38,631 bases of DNA from Acetobacteraceae bacterium (GCA_025452005.1 JANWJK010000365.1:1-38631); one strand, 5' to 3'. Positions 24,396 to 33,940 are shown, counted from the stretch's first letter. A program made the numbers and translations. The notes: generated by a model not told the origin, from the letters alone.

Positions 24396-25082
24396 TTACG
24401 CCATCTCCAGTACCCATGGCTCGGCGACGCCGAGCCCGCGTACGTCGATCCCGCCCGGCAGCCTCGCCGAATACGATTCGTGATGATGACCGTGCACGAT
24501 CAGCCGCGCCGCCGCGACCTCGGCCAGCCGGTCGATCGCGGCGAAGCCGTGGCGGTGGCACGACGGCGCCTCGTGCGTCACGAGCACGTCGAAGCGATGC
24601 TGCGCCAGCTTGGCGAAATCCTCGGGGAAGATCGAATCGCGGTGCCATAGCGGCAGCCCGCCGCGCCAGTGCTCGCTCGGCTTGAGGCTGTCGAGGAACT
24701 CACGCCGCGTGTTGAAGCTGGGCGGTTCGATTTTCCCGCCGGGTTCGTCCACGCGCGGATACCAGATGCGCGGCTTGAACACGCCGCCAAGACCGGCGAT
24801 GCGCAGTCCGCCGACCTCGATCACCTTGCCGCCGATATCGCCCTCGGGGAAGTCCGTCGCCAGGTGATCGAACGCTGTCGCCGTCTCGGCGTCCTTGTTG
24901 CCGATGATCCAGTGAATGCTCCAGCCCAGCGTAAACAGCGAACCCAGCATGTGGTGCAGCGGTACGCGCAGTTCGCAGTCGCCGAGCAGGATCAGCGTGC
25001 CCGGGTCCTCCGCTGCGCACGCGCGCAGGATCGGCGGGAAATTGCCGTGCGGGTCGCCGGCGATGACGATGGGTGAGAACAC
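24396..25082 (-). CDS. Calcineurin-like metallophosphoesterase
   Basis: 228-residue cytoplasmic phosphoesterase with the full metal-binding set: GDPHGN near the N terminus, GDCE, GNKD, THEAPSCHRHG and the C-terminal HGHHHESY. Two-metal chemistry on a phosphoester is expected, but the substrate is unknown. GTG 25082 was chosen because GAGG lies 9-12 bases before it and the motif order then starts at the usual distance (FSPIVIAGDPHGN). It lies 13 bases after the antiporter stop, so the two form an operon. Convergent with the glutathione transferase gene. Confidence 0.88.
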   Translation of the reverse strand: MFSPIVIAGDPHGNFPPILRACAAEDPGTLILLGDCELRVPLHHMLGSLFTLGWSIHWIIGNKDAETATAFDHLATDFPEGDIGGKVIEVGGLRIAGLGGVFKPRIWYPRVDEPGGKIEPPSFNTRREFLDSLKPSEHWRGGLPLWHRDSIFPEDFAKLAQHRFDVLVTHEAPSCHRHGFAAIDRLAEVAAARLIVHGHHHESYSARLPGGIDVRGLGVAEPWVLEMA

Positions 25083-25095
25083 GCGGGTACCTCGA

Positions 25096-26325
25096 CTATC
25101 CGGTGCGGCCGAAGCCCAGCAGACGCGCGGCCGGCCCAATGGTCCAGCCCTGGATAACGAGGGATACCACCACCACGACGAACACGCCGCAGAACAGTCT
25201 TTCGTCCCGCACCGGATCGCCCAGGGCGGGAAGGAAACTGAGATAGATCGGCACCGCGCCGCGCAAACCGACCCACGACGCGAAGGCCGACTCACGCCAC
25301 GGGTAGCGGAACGGCAGCAGGCAGGCGAACGTCGCGACCGGGCGCGCAACAACGATCAGCACCACGGCGACCAGGATGCTGACCGGAATGAACGGGACAA
25401 GGTCGTGCGGCGTGACCAGTATGCCGAGCATCAGGAACAGCACAATGTGCGCGAGCCAGGCGAACCCCTCGTAGAAGTTCGCGACCGCCTGCCGTGCGGG
25501 GTACTCGCTGGCGCCCATGACCACGCCGGCGATGTAGATCGCCAGGAAGCCGCTGGTGCCGACGACCTGGGCCAGCCCGAACAGCGCCAGGCCGAAGGTC
25601 AGCACCAGCACCATGGCGGTGGCGACCTCGAGCGACAGGCGCCGCAGCAGCAGCGCGAGCAGCCAGCCGCCAGCTATCCCCAGCACGGCACCGCCGATCA
25701 TCTCGCGCAGGAACAGCGATGCGCCGTTCTGCCAGGTCGCGACGGCGGGCTCGGTGATGACGCGGACGACGAAGATGGTGAGGAAGATCGACATCGGATC
25801 GTTCAGGCCTGACTCGACTTCCAGCAGCGCGACGACGCGTTCCGGCAGGGCGAGACGTGCCCGGGTGAGCATCGAGCCGACCGCGGCGGCGTCGGTCGGG
25901 GCGACCGCCGAGCCGAGCAGCATGGCATAGATGAAGGGCACGCCGCCCACGACCATGACGGTGGCCGCGACGATGCAGGCGGTAATGCCGACGCCGACCA
26001 CCGCCAGGGCAAGAGCCGGCCAGAGCGCAAGACGCAGCATTGAGAGAGGGGTCTTCAGGCCGCCTTCGAACAGGATGACCGCCAGCGCCACGCTGCCGAT
26101 CAGGTAGGCGGAGGTGAAGTCGCTGTAGGCTATGCCGCCCGGGCCATCCTCGCCTGCCAGCATGCCGAGGACCAGGAAGACCAGCAGTACCGGCGCGCCC
26201 AGGCCGCGGGAGGCGAGCGACGCAAAGATGCTGAGCACGCCCAGGGCGCCGCCGACGAGGATGAACTCGTGGGCCATCTCCATGTGCGCATGGCCGAGCG
26301 CCAGCAGTTGGGGTCCGATGGGCAT
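25096..26325 (-). CDS. CPA1-family (NhaP-type) cation/proton antiporter, short form
   Basis: Polytopic inner-membrane exchanger of Na+ or K+ for H+. 409 residues with about 12-13 hydrophobic helices and family motifs SVALAVILFEGGLKTPLSML, SAVAPTDAAAVGSMLTRARL, and VVALLEVESGLNDPMSIFLT (with the functional Asp), VGLRGAVPIYLSFLPALG near the end. It resembles the K+/H+ antiporter NhaP2/CvrA in its membrane part but lacks the cytoplasmic TrkA-C/CorC-like regulatory domains, so it is a membrane-domain-only form. ATG 26325 has only a weak ribosome binding site; an ATG at 26283 is the alternative. Followed by the metallophosphoesterase gene. Confidence 0.9.
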   Translation of the reverse strand: MPIGPQLLALGHAHMEMAHEFILVGGALGVLSIFASLASRGLGAPVLLVFLVLGMLAGEDGPGGIAYSDFTSAYLIGSVALAVILFEGGLKTPLSMLRLALWPALALAVVGVGITACIVAATVMVVGGVPFIYAMLLGSAVAPTDAAAVGSMLTRARLALPERVVALLEVESGLNDPMSIFLTIFVVRVITEPAVATWQNGASLFLREMIGGAVLGIAGGWLLALLLRRLSLEVATAMVLVLTFGLALFGLAQVVGTSGFLAIYIAGVVMGASEYPARQAVANFYEGFAWLAHIVLFLMLGILVTPHDLVPFIPVSILVAVVLIVVARPVATFACLLPFRYPWRESAFASWVGLRGAVPIYLSFLPALGDPVRDERLFCGVFVVVVVSLVIQGWTIGPAARLLGFGRTG

Positions 26326-26555
26326 GCCTGTTGAAGTTGTTGCCGGTTGGGGGGATGGAGGCAATGGCGCAGATCCGCATCGTCCCCCAACTCTGGACAG
26401 TCCCCGAACCACGCGTCAGGATTCGCCGCGGCAAGGCCGACCAGGAAAGGAAGTGGGCTCGGATCGCCATCTGCGGGCGGGTGGGCGTCGCGCCATCGCT
26501 CCGCAACCGCGAACGCAGTTATTGAAGCGCTGCGCATAACCGCGAGTGACCATGC

Positions 26556-27770
26556 ATGAATCCCGACGGCTCATCCGAACTTCGTACGTGGCTGACCCAG
26601 GCCGGGCTCGCCGGCAAGAGCGAGGCGGCGCTGCTGGACGGCTTCTGCCAGCGCGCGCTGGATGCTGGTTTGCCGATCGCCCGCGCCGCAATCATCATTG
26701 ACACCCTCCATCCAGTGCATGAGGGACGAGCTTTCTTTTGGCGCCGGGAAGCCGGGCAGGCGCACACCGAACTGGTCGAATACGGCCCGACCACCGAGGG
26801 CGAAGCACTGGAGAACTGGCGGCGCACCGTCTTTTTCCACCTGCTTGAGAGCGGCGAATCGTCGTATCGGGTGCGTTTCCACGCCGGCGAAACCACAGAG
26901 TTCCTAAGACTCGCCCACATGCGCGAGGAAGGGATGAGCGACGTTGCCGCCATGATCACCCGTTTCCCACGCTCGGGGGCGATCGGCGAGATGGATTCTC
27001 TGTACTCCTATTGGGCAACCGATCGTCCGCGCGGTTTCGATGACCCGCAACTGGCGGCGATAGGTCGATTGATGCCGATGTTGGCGCTTGCGGTGAAATG
27101 CGTTTCGCTCGCACGCATCGCAGGGACGCTCGTCGAAACCTATCTCGGCCGCGATGCCGGGCGCCGCGTCCTCCAGGGACGCATCCGACGCGGGATCGCC
27201 GACAAAATCAGCGCCGTGCTGTGGTACAGTGACCTGCGCGGATTCACCCGGATAACCGATCAGTCGGCGCCGGAACAGATCATTCCGCTGCTCAACGACT
27301 ATGCGGAGGCGGTGATTTCCGCAATTCACGGCAATGGCGGCGACGTGCTGAAGCTGATCGGCGACGGCACGCTGGCGATCTTCACCGCAACGACGGCCGA
27401 GGAAGCCTGCCGCAGTTCAATTGCCGCACATAACCTCTTGCAGGAGCAGCTTGCCCGGCTCAATCAACGCCGCACCGGGGACCACCTGCCGATCACGGAT
27501 GTCTATGTCGGTCTTCACATCGGTGAAGTGTTCTACGGCAACATCGGCAGTGACGAGCGACTCGACTTCACTGTGGTCGGACCGGCCGTCAACGAGGTCG
27601 CTCGTATCGCGGCAATGTGCCGATCGGCAGAGCGCAATGTCCTGCTCTCTCAGGCCTTCGCAGACGCCATGGCATCCAAACATCGGCTGGTGTCCGTCGG
27701 CCGTTATGCATTGCGCGGCGTCGAGCGGCCGCAGGAGCTGTTCACACTCGATCCGTTCCGGACAACGTGA
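26556..27770 (+). CDS. Class III adenylate/guanylate cyclase
   Basis: 404-residue soluble protein with an uncharacterised N-terminal region (about 1-200; GAF-like by pattern only) and a C-terminal class III cyclase catalytic domain (about 215-395). Metal and substrate residues are present: WYSDLRGFTRITDQSAPEQI (first Asp), VLKLIGDGTLAIFTATTAEE (second Asp, with the Lys that fits ATP), and LDFTVVGPAVNEVARIAAMC (Asn and Arg for transition-state binding). It most likely makes cAMP. The 224 bases upstream (26332-26555) show no other gene. MATE follows after 39 bases. Confidence 0.9.
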   Translation: MNPDGSSELRTWLTQAGLAGKSEAALLDGFCQRALDAGLPIARAAIIIDTLHPVHEGRAFFWRREAGQAHTELVEYGPTTEGEALENWRRTVFFHLLESGESSYRVRFHAGETTEFLRLAHMREEGMSDVAAMITRFPRSGAIGEMDSLYSYWATDRPRGFDDPQLAAIGRLMPMLALAVKCVSLARIAGTLVETYLGRDAGRRVLQGRIRRGIADKISAVLWYSDLRGFTRITDQSAPEQIIPLLNDYAEAVISAIHGNGGDVLKLIGDGTLAIFTATTAEEACRSSIAAHNLLQEQLARLNQRRTGDHLPITDVYVGLHIGEVFYGNIGSDERLDFTVVGPAVNEVARIAAMCRSAERNVLLSQAFADAMASKHRLVSVGRYALRGVERPQELFTLDPFRTT

Positions 27771-27809
27771 ATTGGCGGCAAGACGACAACCACCCGCGCC
27801 AGGTGCGGC

Positions 27810-29252
27810 ATGAGCAGCGCAGCCGCTGCACCTGCGCCGCACCCGCGCCACAACCCGCAGACCCAGGCGTTGCTGCACGGAAGCATCGTGCCGACACTGC
27901 TGCGGCTGGCGTGGCCCACCGTGCTGGTGATGCTGGCGCAGTCGTCCAGCGGCCTGATCGAGACGTGGTTCGTCTCCCGCCTGGGGACCGACGCGCTTGC
28001 CGGCATGGCGCTCGTGTTCCCCGGCTTCATGATGATGCAGATGCTGTCCGGCGGCGCGATGGGCGGCGGCATCTCCTCGGCGATCGCCCGCGCACTCGGT
28101 GCCCGCCGGCACGCCGATGCGGATGCGCTGGTGCTGCACGCGGTGATTATCAACGTGGCGCTCGGCCTGATGTTCTCCGTGCTGGTGCTGCTGTTCGGCC
28201 CGTCGCTGTATCGCGCACTTGGCGGCGAGGACGGATCGCTGGACGCGGCGCTGCGTTACTCGAACGTGGTGTTCGCCGGGACCGCGCTGGTGTGGCTGCT
28301 GAATGCGCTGGCCAACGTGATCCGTGGCACCGGCAACATGTTCGTTCCGGCGGCGGCGATCTGCACCAGCGTGCTGCTGCTGGTGCCGTTGTCGCCGTGC
28401 CTGATCTTCGGCCTCGGGCCGTTTCCCGCTCTCGGCATCGCCGGCGGCGGCGTGGCCATCGTGGCCACCAGCGCGCTGACCGCGTCGGTGCTCGGCTGGT
28501 ACATCCTGTCGGGCCGGAGCATCGTGCGTCTGCGGTTGGTGCCACTGCGCTGGGCGCTGTTCCGCGAAATCCTGCGCGTCGGCGGTGTCGCCGGGATCAC
28601 CACATTGCAGACGACCCTGACCATTGCACTGACCACCGCCTTGGTGGGCGCCGCGGCAGGGCCGGATGCGATCGCCGGGTTCGGCACGGGCGGACGCCTG
28701 GAATACCTGCTGGTGCCGTTGGTATTCGGGCTGGGAGCGCCGCTGGTCGCGCTGGTCGGCACCAACATCGGCGCCGGTCAGGGGGCGCGGGCGTTGCGGA
28801 TCGCCCTGACGGGCGGCGTGCTGGCCTTCGTGATCACCGAAGCCATAGGGGTGACGGCGGCGATCTGGCCCAACGCATGGCTCGGGCTGTTCGGCCATGA
28901 CCCTCGGATGCTGGAGACCGGCACCGCCTATCTGCGGACCGTCGGGCCGGCATACGGGTTCTTCGGGCTGGGGCTGTCGCTGTACTTCGCCTCGCAGGGC
29001 GCGGGGCGGTTGTTCTGGCCGTTGCTCGCCGGAATGCTGCGCCTGGTCATCGCGATTGGCGGCGGCTGGCTGGCGTTGCGCGTTACGGGATCGCTCGGCT
29101 GGGTGTTCGTGGCGCTGAGTGCGGCGCTGGTTACATACGGCGTAACGCTGTCGGCCGCGATCGCGTCGGGCGCGTGGTTCGGTCGTAGACGATGGCCTGC
29201 GGGGAGGGCACTGCCTCCTCTGCCACGCGGGCCGGCGAACGCCGGCCCCTGA
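27810..29252 (+). CDS. MATE-family multidrug/toxin exporter
   Basis: 480-residue inner-membrane exporter with about 12 helices. It starts after a proline-rich N terminus (HPRHNPQTQALLHGSIVPTL) with LRLAWPTVLVMLAQSSSGLI, ETWFVSRLGTDALAGMALVF, MGGGISSAIARALGARRHAD, and in the second half GPDAIAGFGTGGRLEYLLVP and LGAPLVALVGTNIGAGQGAR. These match MATE proteins (MatE domain twice), which use a H+ or Na+ gradient to expel cationic drugs or metabolites. Substrate unknown. The C-terminal end overlaps a strong hairpin. Convergent with the EmrB-like gene. Confidence 0.94.
   Translation: MSSAAAAPAPHPRHNPQTQALLHGSIVPTLLRLAWPTVLVMLAQSSSGLIETWFVSRLGTDALAGMALVFPGFMMMQMLSGGAMGGGISSAIARALGARRHADADALVLHAVIINVALGLMFSVLVLLFGPSLYRALGGEDGSLDAALRYSNVVFAGTALVWLLNALANVIRGTGNMFVPAAAICTSVLLLVPLSPCLIFGLGPFPALGIAGGGVAIVATSALTASVLGWYILSGRSIVRLRLVPLRWALFREILRVGGVAGITTLQTTLTIALTTALVGAAAGPDAIAGFGTGGRLEYLLVPLVFGLGAPLVALVGTNIGAGQGARALRIALTGGVLAFVITEAIGVTAAIWPNAWLGLFGHDPRMLETGTAYLRTVGPAYGFFGLGLSLYFASQGAGRLFWPLLAGMLRLVIAIGGGWLALRVTGSLGWVFVALSAALVTYGVTLSAAIASGAWFGRRRWPAGRALPPLPRGPANAGP
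29229..29248. terminator. Possible bidirectional terminator hairpin between convergent transporters
   Basis: GGGCCGGC (29229-29236), loop GAAC, GCCGGCCC (29241-29248) is a perfect 8-bp GC stem that overlaps the last codons of the MATE gene. It lies between two convergent genes but lacks a run of T on either side, so a classical intrinsic terminator is not shown; it may act in part or be only the coding sequence. Confidence 0.35.
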
Positions 29253-29284
29253 AGCTGGACCACCAAGAGCGGTGCGTGCCCATC

Positions 29285-30904
29285 TTATTCGGATCCGATC
29301 CGCGCGCCTTTCTCTGCGACGGAGCGTTTCATCAGCAGCACGACAAACGCAAGCGCGACCATGACGACGGCCAGCACCCAGAACACGTCGAAGTAAGCGA
29401 GCGCCGATGCCTGTTGCTGGCGCAGGTTTCCAAGCGCCTGCAAGGCCAGTTGCTGCGCGGCGACTGGATCGCCGGTCTGCTGTAGGAACGGCCCGGCAGC
29501 CTGATCAAGGAAGGACCGTGCCGCCGCGTTGAAGGGATCGAGCCATTCGCCGAGACGAAGGCTGTGGAACTGGTCACGGCGCTCCTGCATTGTCTGAGCC
29601 AGCGAGGTCCCCACGCTGCCGCCCTCGTTGCGCAGGAGGCTCAACAGACCGACCGCCGCTCCACGCAGCGCGAGCGGCGTATAGAGGTAAGCCGCCACGT
29701 TCGCGGGGGCGAAGCACATCGCCAGCCCGATGATCAGCACCACCCGCGGCCAGACGGCCTGCCCCGGACTGATGTCGAGGTTCATCTGCGACATCCAGTA
29801 ATTCCCCGCAGCCATGGTCAACAGGCCCGCGGCAATCACCCACCGCGCATCGGTTCCACGACCGAGCGTTCGCCCCACGATCGGCATGGCGACGACGGCA
29901 AAGAACCCGGCCGGCGACATGACCAGTCCGGCGCTCAGTGCATCGTAGCCGAACAATGACTGGAGCAAAGCAGGCAGCGAGGTGCTGGCAGCGTACAGCA
30001 CCGCGAAGGCGCAGAAGATGATGATGCAGCAGGCGGCGAAGTTCCTCTCGCGCAGCGGCCGGAAATTGACCACCGGACTCGGATGACGCAGTTCCCAGAA
30101 GATCAGCCCGGCCAAGCCGACGGCGAAAAGCATCGCCAGCGTCTGCACACGCCAGAACGGGTCGCTCAGCCAGTCCCATTCCTGGCCCTTGCTGAGCGCC
30201 ACCTCCCAACAGACGACGACGATGACCAGGAGCGACAAGCCGATGCCGTCAAAGCTGAACGGCCGCCTGCGCAACTCCATGCGCTGTGCCGTGAGATAAT
30301 CGGGGTCCCGAAGCGTGATGGCACACGCACTCAGGGCCAGAAGCCCGACGGGCACGTTGATCCAGAACACCCACCGCCAGGAGTAGTCGTCGGTTATCCA
30401 GCCGCCGAGGGTCGGACCGACGACGGGCGCGATCAGCGCGGCCAGGCCGAACAGCGTCATGGCCATGCCTTGCCGCTCGACCGGGAAGGCGTCGAGCAGC
30501 ACGCCCTGGCTCGACGGCTGAAGACCGCCGCCGGCAAGACCCTGGAGCACGCGGAACAGGATCAGTTGCCCGAGGCTCGTGGCCATGCCGCACATCCCCG
30601 AGGCGAGGGTGAATACGGCAATGGAAAGCAGGAAATAGTTGCGGCGCCCAAGGTGCGCGATCAGCCAGCCGGTGATGGGCAGGATGATCGCGTTGGCGGC
30701 AAGGTAGCTGGTAATGACCCACTCGCCGTCATCGACCGTGGCCGACAGCCCGCCCGCGATATAGCGCAGCGCGACGACGGCGATCGTGGTGTCGAGCACT
30801 TCCATGAAGGTCGGCACCACGACAACAGCGGCGACGACCCAGGGGTTTGTCGCAGCACGGGATCGTGAATTCAGGAGTGTCGACGACAGTGCCGCGCCGG
30901 TCAT
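29285..30904 (-). CDS. emrB: EmrB-like DHA2 family drug efflux permease
   Basis: 539-residue major-facilitator exporter with about 14 transmembrane helices. Signatures are VVVVPTFMEVLDTTIAVVAL, DDGEWVITSYLAANAIILPI, TGWLIAHLGRRNYFLLSIAV, FRVLQGLAGGGLQPSSQGVL, and LFGLAALIAPVVGPTLGGWI, typical of DHA2/EmrB. It is expected to work with the periplasmic adaptor EmrA and an outer-membrane channel (not in the window) to expel hydrophobic compounds. The ATG overlaps the emrA stop by 3 bases (coupled translation). No TetR- or MarR-type repressor is adjacent. Confidence 0.94.
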   Translation of the reverse strand: MTGAALSSTLLNSRSRAATNPWVVAAVVVVPTFMEVLDTTIAVVALRYIAGGLSATVDDGEWVITSYLAANAIILPITGWLIAHLGRRNYFLLSIAVFTLASGMCGMATSLGQLILFRVLQGLAGGGLQPSSQGVLLDAFPVERQGMAMTLFGLAALIAPVVGPTLGGWITDDYSWRWVFWINVPVGLLALSACAITLRDPDYLTAQRMELRRRPFSFDGIGLSLLVIVVVCWEVALSKGQEWDWLSDPFWRVQTLAMLFAVGLAGLIFWELRHPSPVVNFRPLRERNFAACCIIIFCAFAVLYAASTSLPALLQSLFGYDALSAGLVMSPAGFFAVVAMPIVGRTLGRGTDARWVIAAGLLTMAAGNYWMSQMNLDISPGQAVWPRVVLIIGLAMCFAPANVAAYLYTPLALRGAAVGLLSLLRNEGGSVGTSLAQTMQERRDQFHSLRLGEWLDPFNAAARSFLDQAAGPFLQQTGDPVAAQQLALQALGNLRQQQASALAYFDVFWVLAVVMVALAFVVLLMKRSVAEKGARIGSE

Positions 30905-32391
30905 TGCCTGGTGCCCGACGCGCTGGCGGTCGGACCAAGGTTCGGAGACTGCGGAGCATAGGCCTGGAGAAACTTGCCGGCATCGGGTCCGGTTGGCGGC
31001 TTCTTGATATAGACGGTGGGCACGACCGAAGTGCCGATGAACAGTGGTGTCTGATCGGCGTTGTAATCGACGAGATCGATCCGGACCGGCAACCGCTGGA
31101 CTACCTTGACGAAATTGCCCGTGGCGTTCTGCGGCGGCAGCAACGCGAGGGTCGATCCGGTTCCCATGGTGAAGCCGGCGACACGGCCGTTGAAGATGTG
31201 CTTGCCGCCATACATGTCGACGCGCAGCTCGACGGGCTGCCCGATGCGCAGGTCGCCCAACTGCGTTTCCTTGAAGTTGGCGTCGACCCAGATTTCGTTG
31301 AGCGAGCGAATCGCCATCAGGTTCTGCCCGACCTGGACATAGTTGCCCGGATTGACGTTGCGCCGCGTGACGACGCCGTCGATGTCCGCGACGATGTCGG
31401 TGTAACGAAGATCCAGTTCGGCCTGCGCGAGATCGCGCCTGGCGGCTTCGAGTTTCGCCTCGGCTTGCTTGACGGCGGGAGCATTGGCGGTGAATTGGGC
31501 GAACGTGCTGTCGATGTCACCCAGTTTTTCGAACTCCTCGAGCATCGCTTTCGGGCCCTGGTCGAACGAGTGCACGACGCCGAGCTGAGCGGCACTCTGA
31601 ATCAGTTCCGCCTGCGCCTGGAGGACGGACGAATAGGTCTCGTCGAGATCGGGCGGCACCTGGCCGAGATCCCCGCTCCCGTCCTGTTGGGTTGGCAGTC
31701 CCAGCGAGACGCGGGTCTGGTAGACTTCGGCCAGGCTCTGGGCGAGTTCCGCGCCAGCCGTCGTCAGCTCCGCTTGCCGCCGGTCATATTCCGCACGCGG
31801 CACATCGGCCCTGGCGACGAGTTGCCGCGCCCGATCGAATTCAAGCTGCGCCAGTGCCAGCGCGGCCTTGCTCTTGTCGACGGCGGCGACCCGCTCGCGA
31901 AGGAGAGCGACCTGGCTGTCGACATCCTGCACGGCGCGTTGCAGGTTCCAACGTCGGCTCCTTGCCTGCGCTTCGATGGCGCGCACCGCCGCGGTGGCTG
32001 CTTGCAGGTCTGCTCTCGCAGTGTCGACCGCCGCCTGCTTCTCGGAGACCGCAACCCGGTACGGCTCCTTGTCCAGCTCGGCGAGGAGTGCTCCCTTGTG
32101 CACACGGTTGTTGTCATCCACCAGAACGCGGGAGATCTGTCCTGCCACGCGGGGCGCAACAAACGTCACATGTCCGTTCACGAATGCGTCGTCGGTGGAG
32201 ACGGTGTGGAGCATCTCCTCGACCCACGGGATACCGAACACGAGGAGAACCGCCAGGACGACGACGCCGAGCACACCGGCGAGAAGCGTTCGCTTCCGCG
32301 TAGTGGTTTTCGCGTCGTGGGCAGCCGAAGCGTCTGTATCCGCTGTCGGTTGCGCATCGATCGAACCTGGCTCGCTGCTCTGCTCGGTCAT
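30901..32391 (-). CDS. emrA: EmrA-like membrane fusion protein
   Basis: 496-residue HlyD/EmrA adaptor with one N-terminal transmembrane helix (TLLAGVLGVVVLAVLLVFGI), a biotinyl-lipoyl-like half (TVSTDDAFVNGHVTFVAPRV, AGQISRVLVDDNNRVHKGAL), a long coiled-coil hairpin (about residues 110-320) and the returning barrel (DIVADIDGVVTRRNVNPGNY, LNEIWVDANFKETQLGDLRI). It links the EmrB permease to an outer-membrane channel. ATG 32391 (MTEQSSEPGSIDAQP) is the best start; the frame continues upstream through a repeat sequence, which yields a false extension. Length is longer than E. coli EmrA (390) because of a longer hairpin and N-terminal tail. Confidence 0.92.
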   Translation of the reverse strand: MTEQSSEPGSIDAQPTADTDASAAHDAKTTTRKRTLLAGVLGVVVLAVLLVFGIPWVEEMLHTVSTDDAFVNGHVTFVAPRVAGQISRVLVDDNNRVHKGALLAELDKEPYRVAVSEKQAAVDTARADLQAATAAVRAIEAQARSRRWNLQRAVQDVDSQVALLRERVAAVDKSKAALALAQLEFDRARQLVARADVPRAEYDRRQAELTTAGAELAQSLAEVYQTRVSLGLPTQQDGSGDLGQVPPDLDETYSSVLQAQAELIQSAAQLGVVHSFDQGPKAMLEEFEKLGDIDSTFAQFTANAPAVKQAEAKLEAARRDLAQAELDLRYTDIVADIDGVVTRRNVNPGNYVQVGQNLMAIRSLNEIWVDANFKETQLGDLRIGQPVELRVDMYGGKHIFNGRVAGFTMGTGSTLALLPPQNATGNFVKVVQRLPVRIDLVDYNADQTPLFIGTSVVPTVYIKKPPTGPDAGKFLQAYAPQSPNLGPTASASGTRQ

Positions 32392-32829
32392 GTCGGGCAC
32401 CCGTTGCAAGTGCGACGAATACGGACGGCGTGAAAAGACTACCACTCGTGCTGACCGGCAAGATACCTCGGCTGCCGCATTCCCACGGGCTCGTCGAAGG
32501 AACGTACCGACTGCCCCTGTCATTGCGAGGAGCGAAGCGACGAAGCAATCTCCACGGAGATTGCTTCGCTGCGCTCGCAATGACACAGGGGCGAGCCTCG
32601 CGTTCGCAGTCAGGGTGAATTGCGGTCCCATAAGGACGTCTCTGATTGTTGCCAGAGGGTCGAGAACAAAAATGCGTGATTGGGCGCCGATCGCGGTCCC
32701 GCTCTTTGCCACCCGGTTGCGAGACTTCCAGCGATCCAACGCAAATCCGCTTTCCGTCGTGGGGGTTCAAGGCGCTGGACGCCCAACAAGCACCTTGCTA
32801 TCGCGTCCTGAAAGCCGTCAGGCGCATCG
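32392..32829. other. 438-base gap between divergent emrA and KirBac genes
   Basis: No convincing gene is seen. The gap holds a palindromic repeat (32514-32591, listed separately) and should contain the promoters of emrAB and the channel. Short open frames here are translations of the repeat or lack start signals. Confidence 0.6.
32514..32591. repeat. Palindromic interspersed repeat of the TCATTGCGAGGAGCGAAG type
   Basis: Imperfect inverted repeat with a 2-base loop. The 5' arm (32514-32553) runs CCCCTGTCATTGCGAGGAGC through GAAGCAATCTCC; the 3' arm (32556-32591) returns GGAGATTGCTTCGCTGCGCT through CAATGACACAGGGG. The arms differ by a small insertion and a few bases. This element is scattered in intergenic DNA of many Proteobacteria and is often mistranslated as SLRAQRSNL-type peptides. 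It could fold as a long hairpin in RNA from either strand. Confidence 0.85.
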
Positions 32830-33786
32830 ATGCAAAAGGGACGGGAACCCGCTACTGGAATGGAGCGTGATCGCCGCGAACCAGCAGCGCGGGTTCGCCT
32901 TGGCTCCTACGAGTTAAAGAAGAAGGGAGTTTCGCGCTTCGACATGCGCGACCCCTACCATCTCGCAGTTGCGCTGACCTGGCCGCAGTTCCTCGCAGGC
33001 TTGCTTGCGATCTACTTGCTCGTGAATGTCGTCTTCGCCATCCTCTTTTGGCTGATTCCGGGTTCCGTGGCCAATGCTCGGCCGCATAACTTCGGTGATG
33101 CCTTCTTCTTCAGCATCGAGACGCTGGCGACGGTCGGCTATGGCGAGATGTATCCTTCGACGCTGTACGGCCATGTGATTGCAGCAACCGAAATCGTCGG
33201 CGGACTCGCCTTCACGGCGATCGTGACCGGCCTGACCTTTGTCCGCTTTTCGCGCCCGCGGGCCAAGTTGATCTTCGCCGCCAACCCGGTTGTGGCGATT
33301 CATAATGGCAAGCCGACGTTGATGTTGCGAGTTGGGAACGGACGCCTGGCCGTGCTTTTGGACGCGGCGGCAAAGCTGAACGTGCTTCTTTCCATTACGT
33401 CCTCGGAGGGCAAGCGTTTCCGTCGTGTGCAGGAGTTGCGGCTCGAGCGGGCGCACCTGCCCGCCTTTCCTCTAACCTGGACACTCATGCATGTGCTGGA
33501 CGAGCAGAGCCCCTTGCACGGGTACGATACGGAGCGAGTAATAGCAGCGGGCACGCAACTTTTCGTGACACTCGAAGCGCGCGACCCGACGCTCGCGGCG
33601 TTGGTGCACGACATCCGTAACTATAGGCCAGAAGATATACGGTTCGGGATGCGCTACGCAGATGCCGTGATCATTGCAGAGGACGGCACGCCGGTCGCGG
33701 ATCTGACCAAGATCGGAGCTCTGGAGCCGGATGCGGGCGACCATCTGGAGCCGGGCTGGACGGAGCGGGAAGAAGCACTGGAGTGA
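32830..33786 (+). CDS. KirBac-type inward-rectifier potassium channel
   Basis: 318-residue inner-membrane tetrameric K+ channel. The amphipathic slide helix region is LGSYELKKKGVSRFDMRDPY; TM1 follows (LAGLLAIYLLVNVVFAILFW), then the pore helix and filter (DAFFFSIETLATVGYGEMYP, with TVGYG), TM2 (HVIAATEIVGGLAFTAIVTG), and a cytoplasmic beta-rich Kir domain (KPTLMLRVGNGRLAVLLDAA, TWTLMHVLDEQSPLHGYD). Start is uncertain between ATG 32830 and 32860; the ATG at 32944 would delete the slide-helix lead that KirBac proteins share, so it was rejected. Gating ligand unknown. Confidence 0.93.
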   Translation: MQKGREPATGMERDRREPAARVRLGSYELKKKGVSRFDMRDPYHLAVALTWPQFLAGLLAIYLLVNVVFAILFWLIPGSVANARPHNFGDAFFFSIETLATVGYGEMYPSTLYGHVIAATEIVGGLAFTAIVTGLTFVRFSRPRAKLIFAANPVVAIHNGKPTLMLRVGNGRLAVLLDAAAKLNVLLSITSSEGKRFRRVQELRLERAHLPAFPLTWTLMHVLDEQSPLHGYDTERVIAAGTQLFVTLEARDPTLAALVHDIRNYRPEDIRFGMRYADAVIIAEDGTPVADLTKIGALEPDAGDHLEPGWTEREEALE

Positions 33787-33940
33787 ACTCACATCAATTT
33801 AACTTGCTCGTGCGGCTGGCTGCGCGGTAGGCGACGGCTATCCGCGCTATATGGCCCGATTACGAGTATTTGAGTCAGGCGAGAGCGTCGCGATGACGCC
33901 CGGTTTGCTGATGCCGGGATCGTCGCGCTGCCTGCCGTCG

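Noticed and set aside
27417-28898. Minus-strand open frame of about 490 codons
   Set aside because: Antisense to the cyclase and MATE genes, rich in His, Gln and Arg, no motif or start signal.
32430-32739. Peptides of the SLRAQRSNL / LRGAKRRSNL type
   Set aside because: These are conceptual translations of the palindromic repeat at 32514-32591, a known source of false gene calls.
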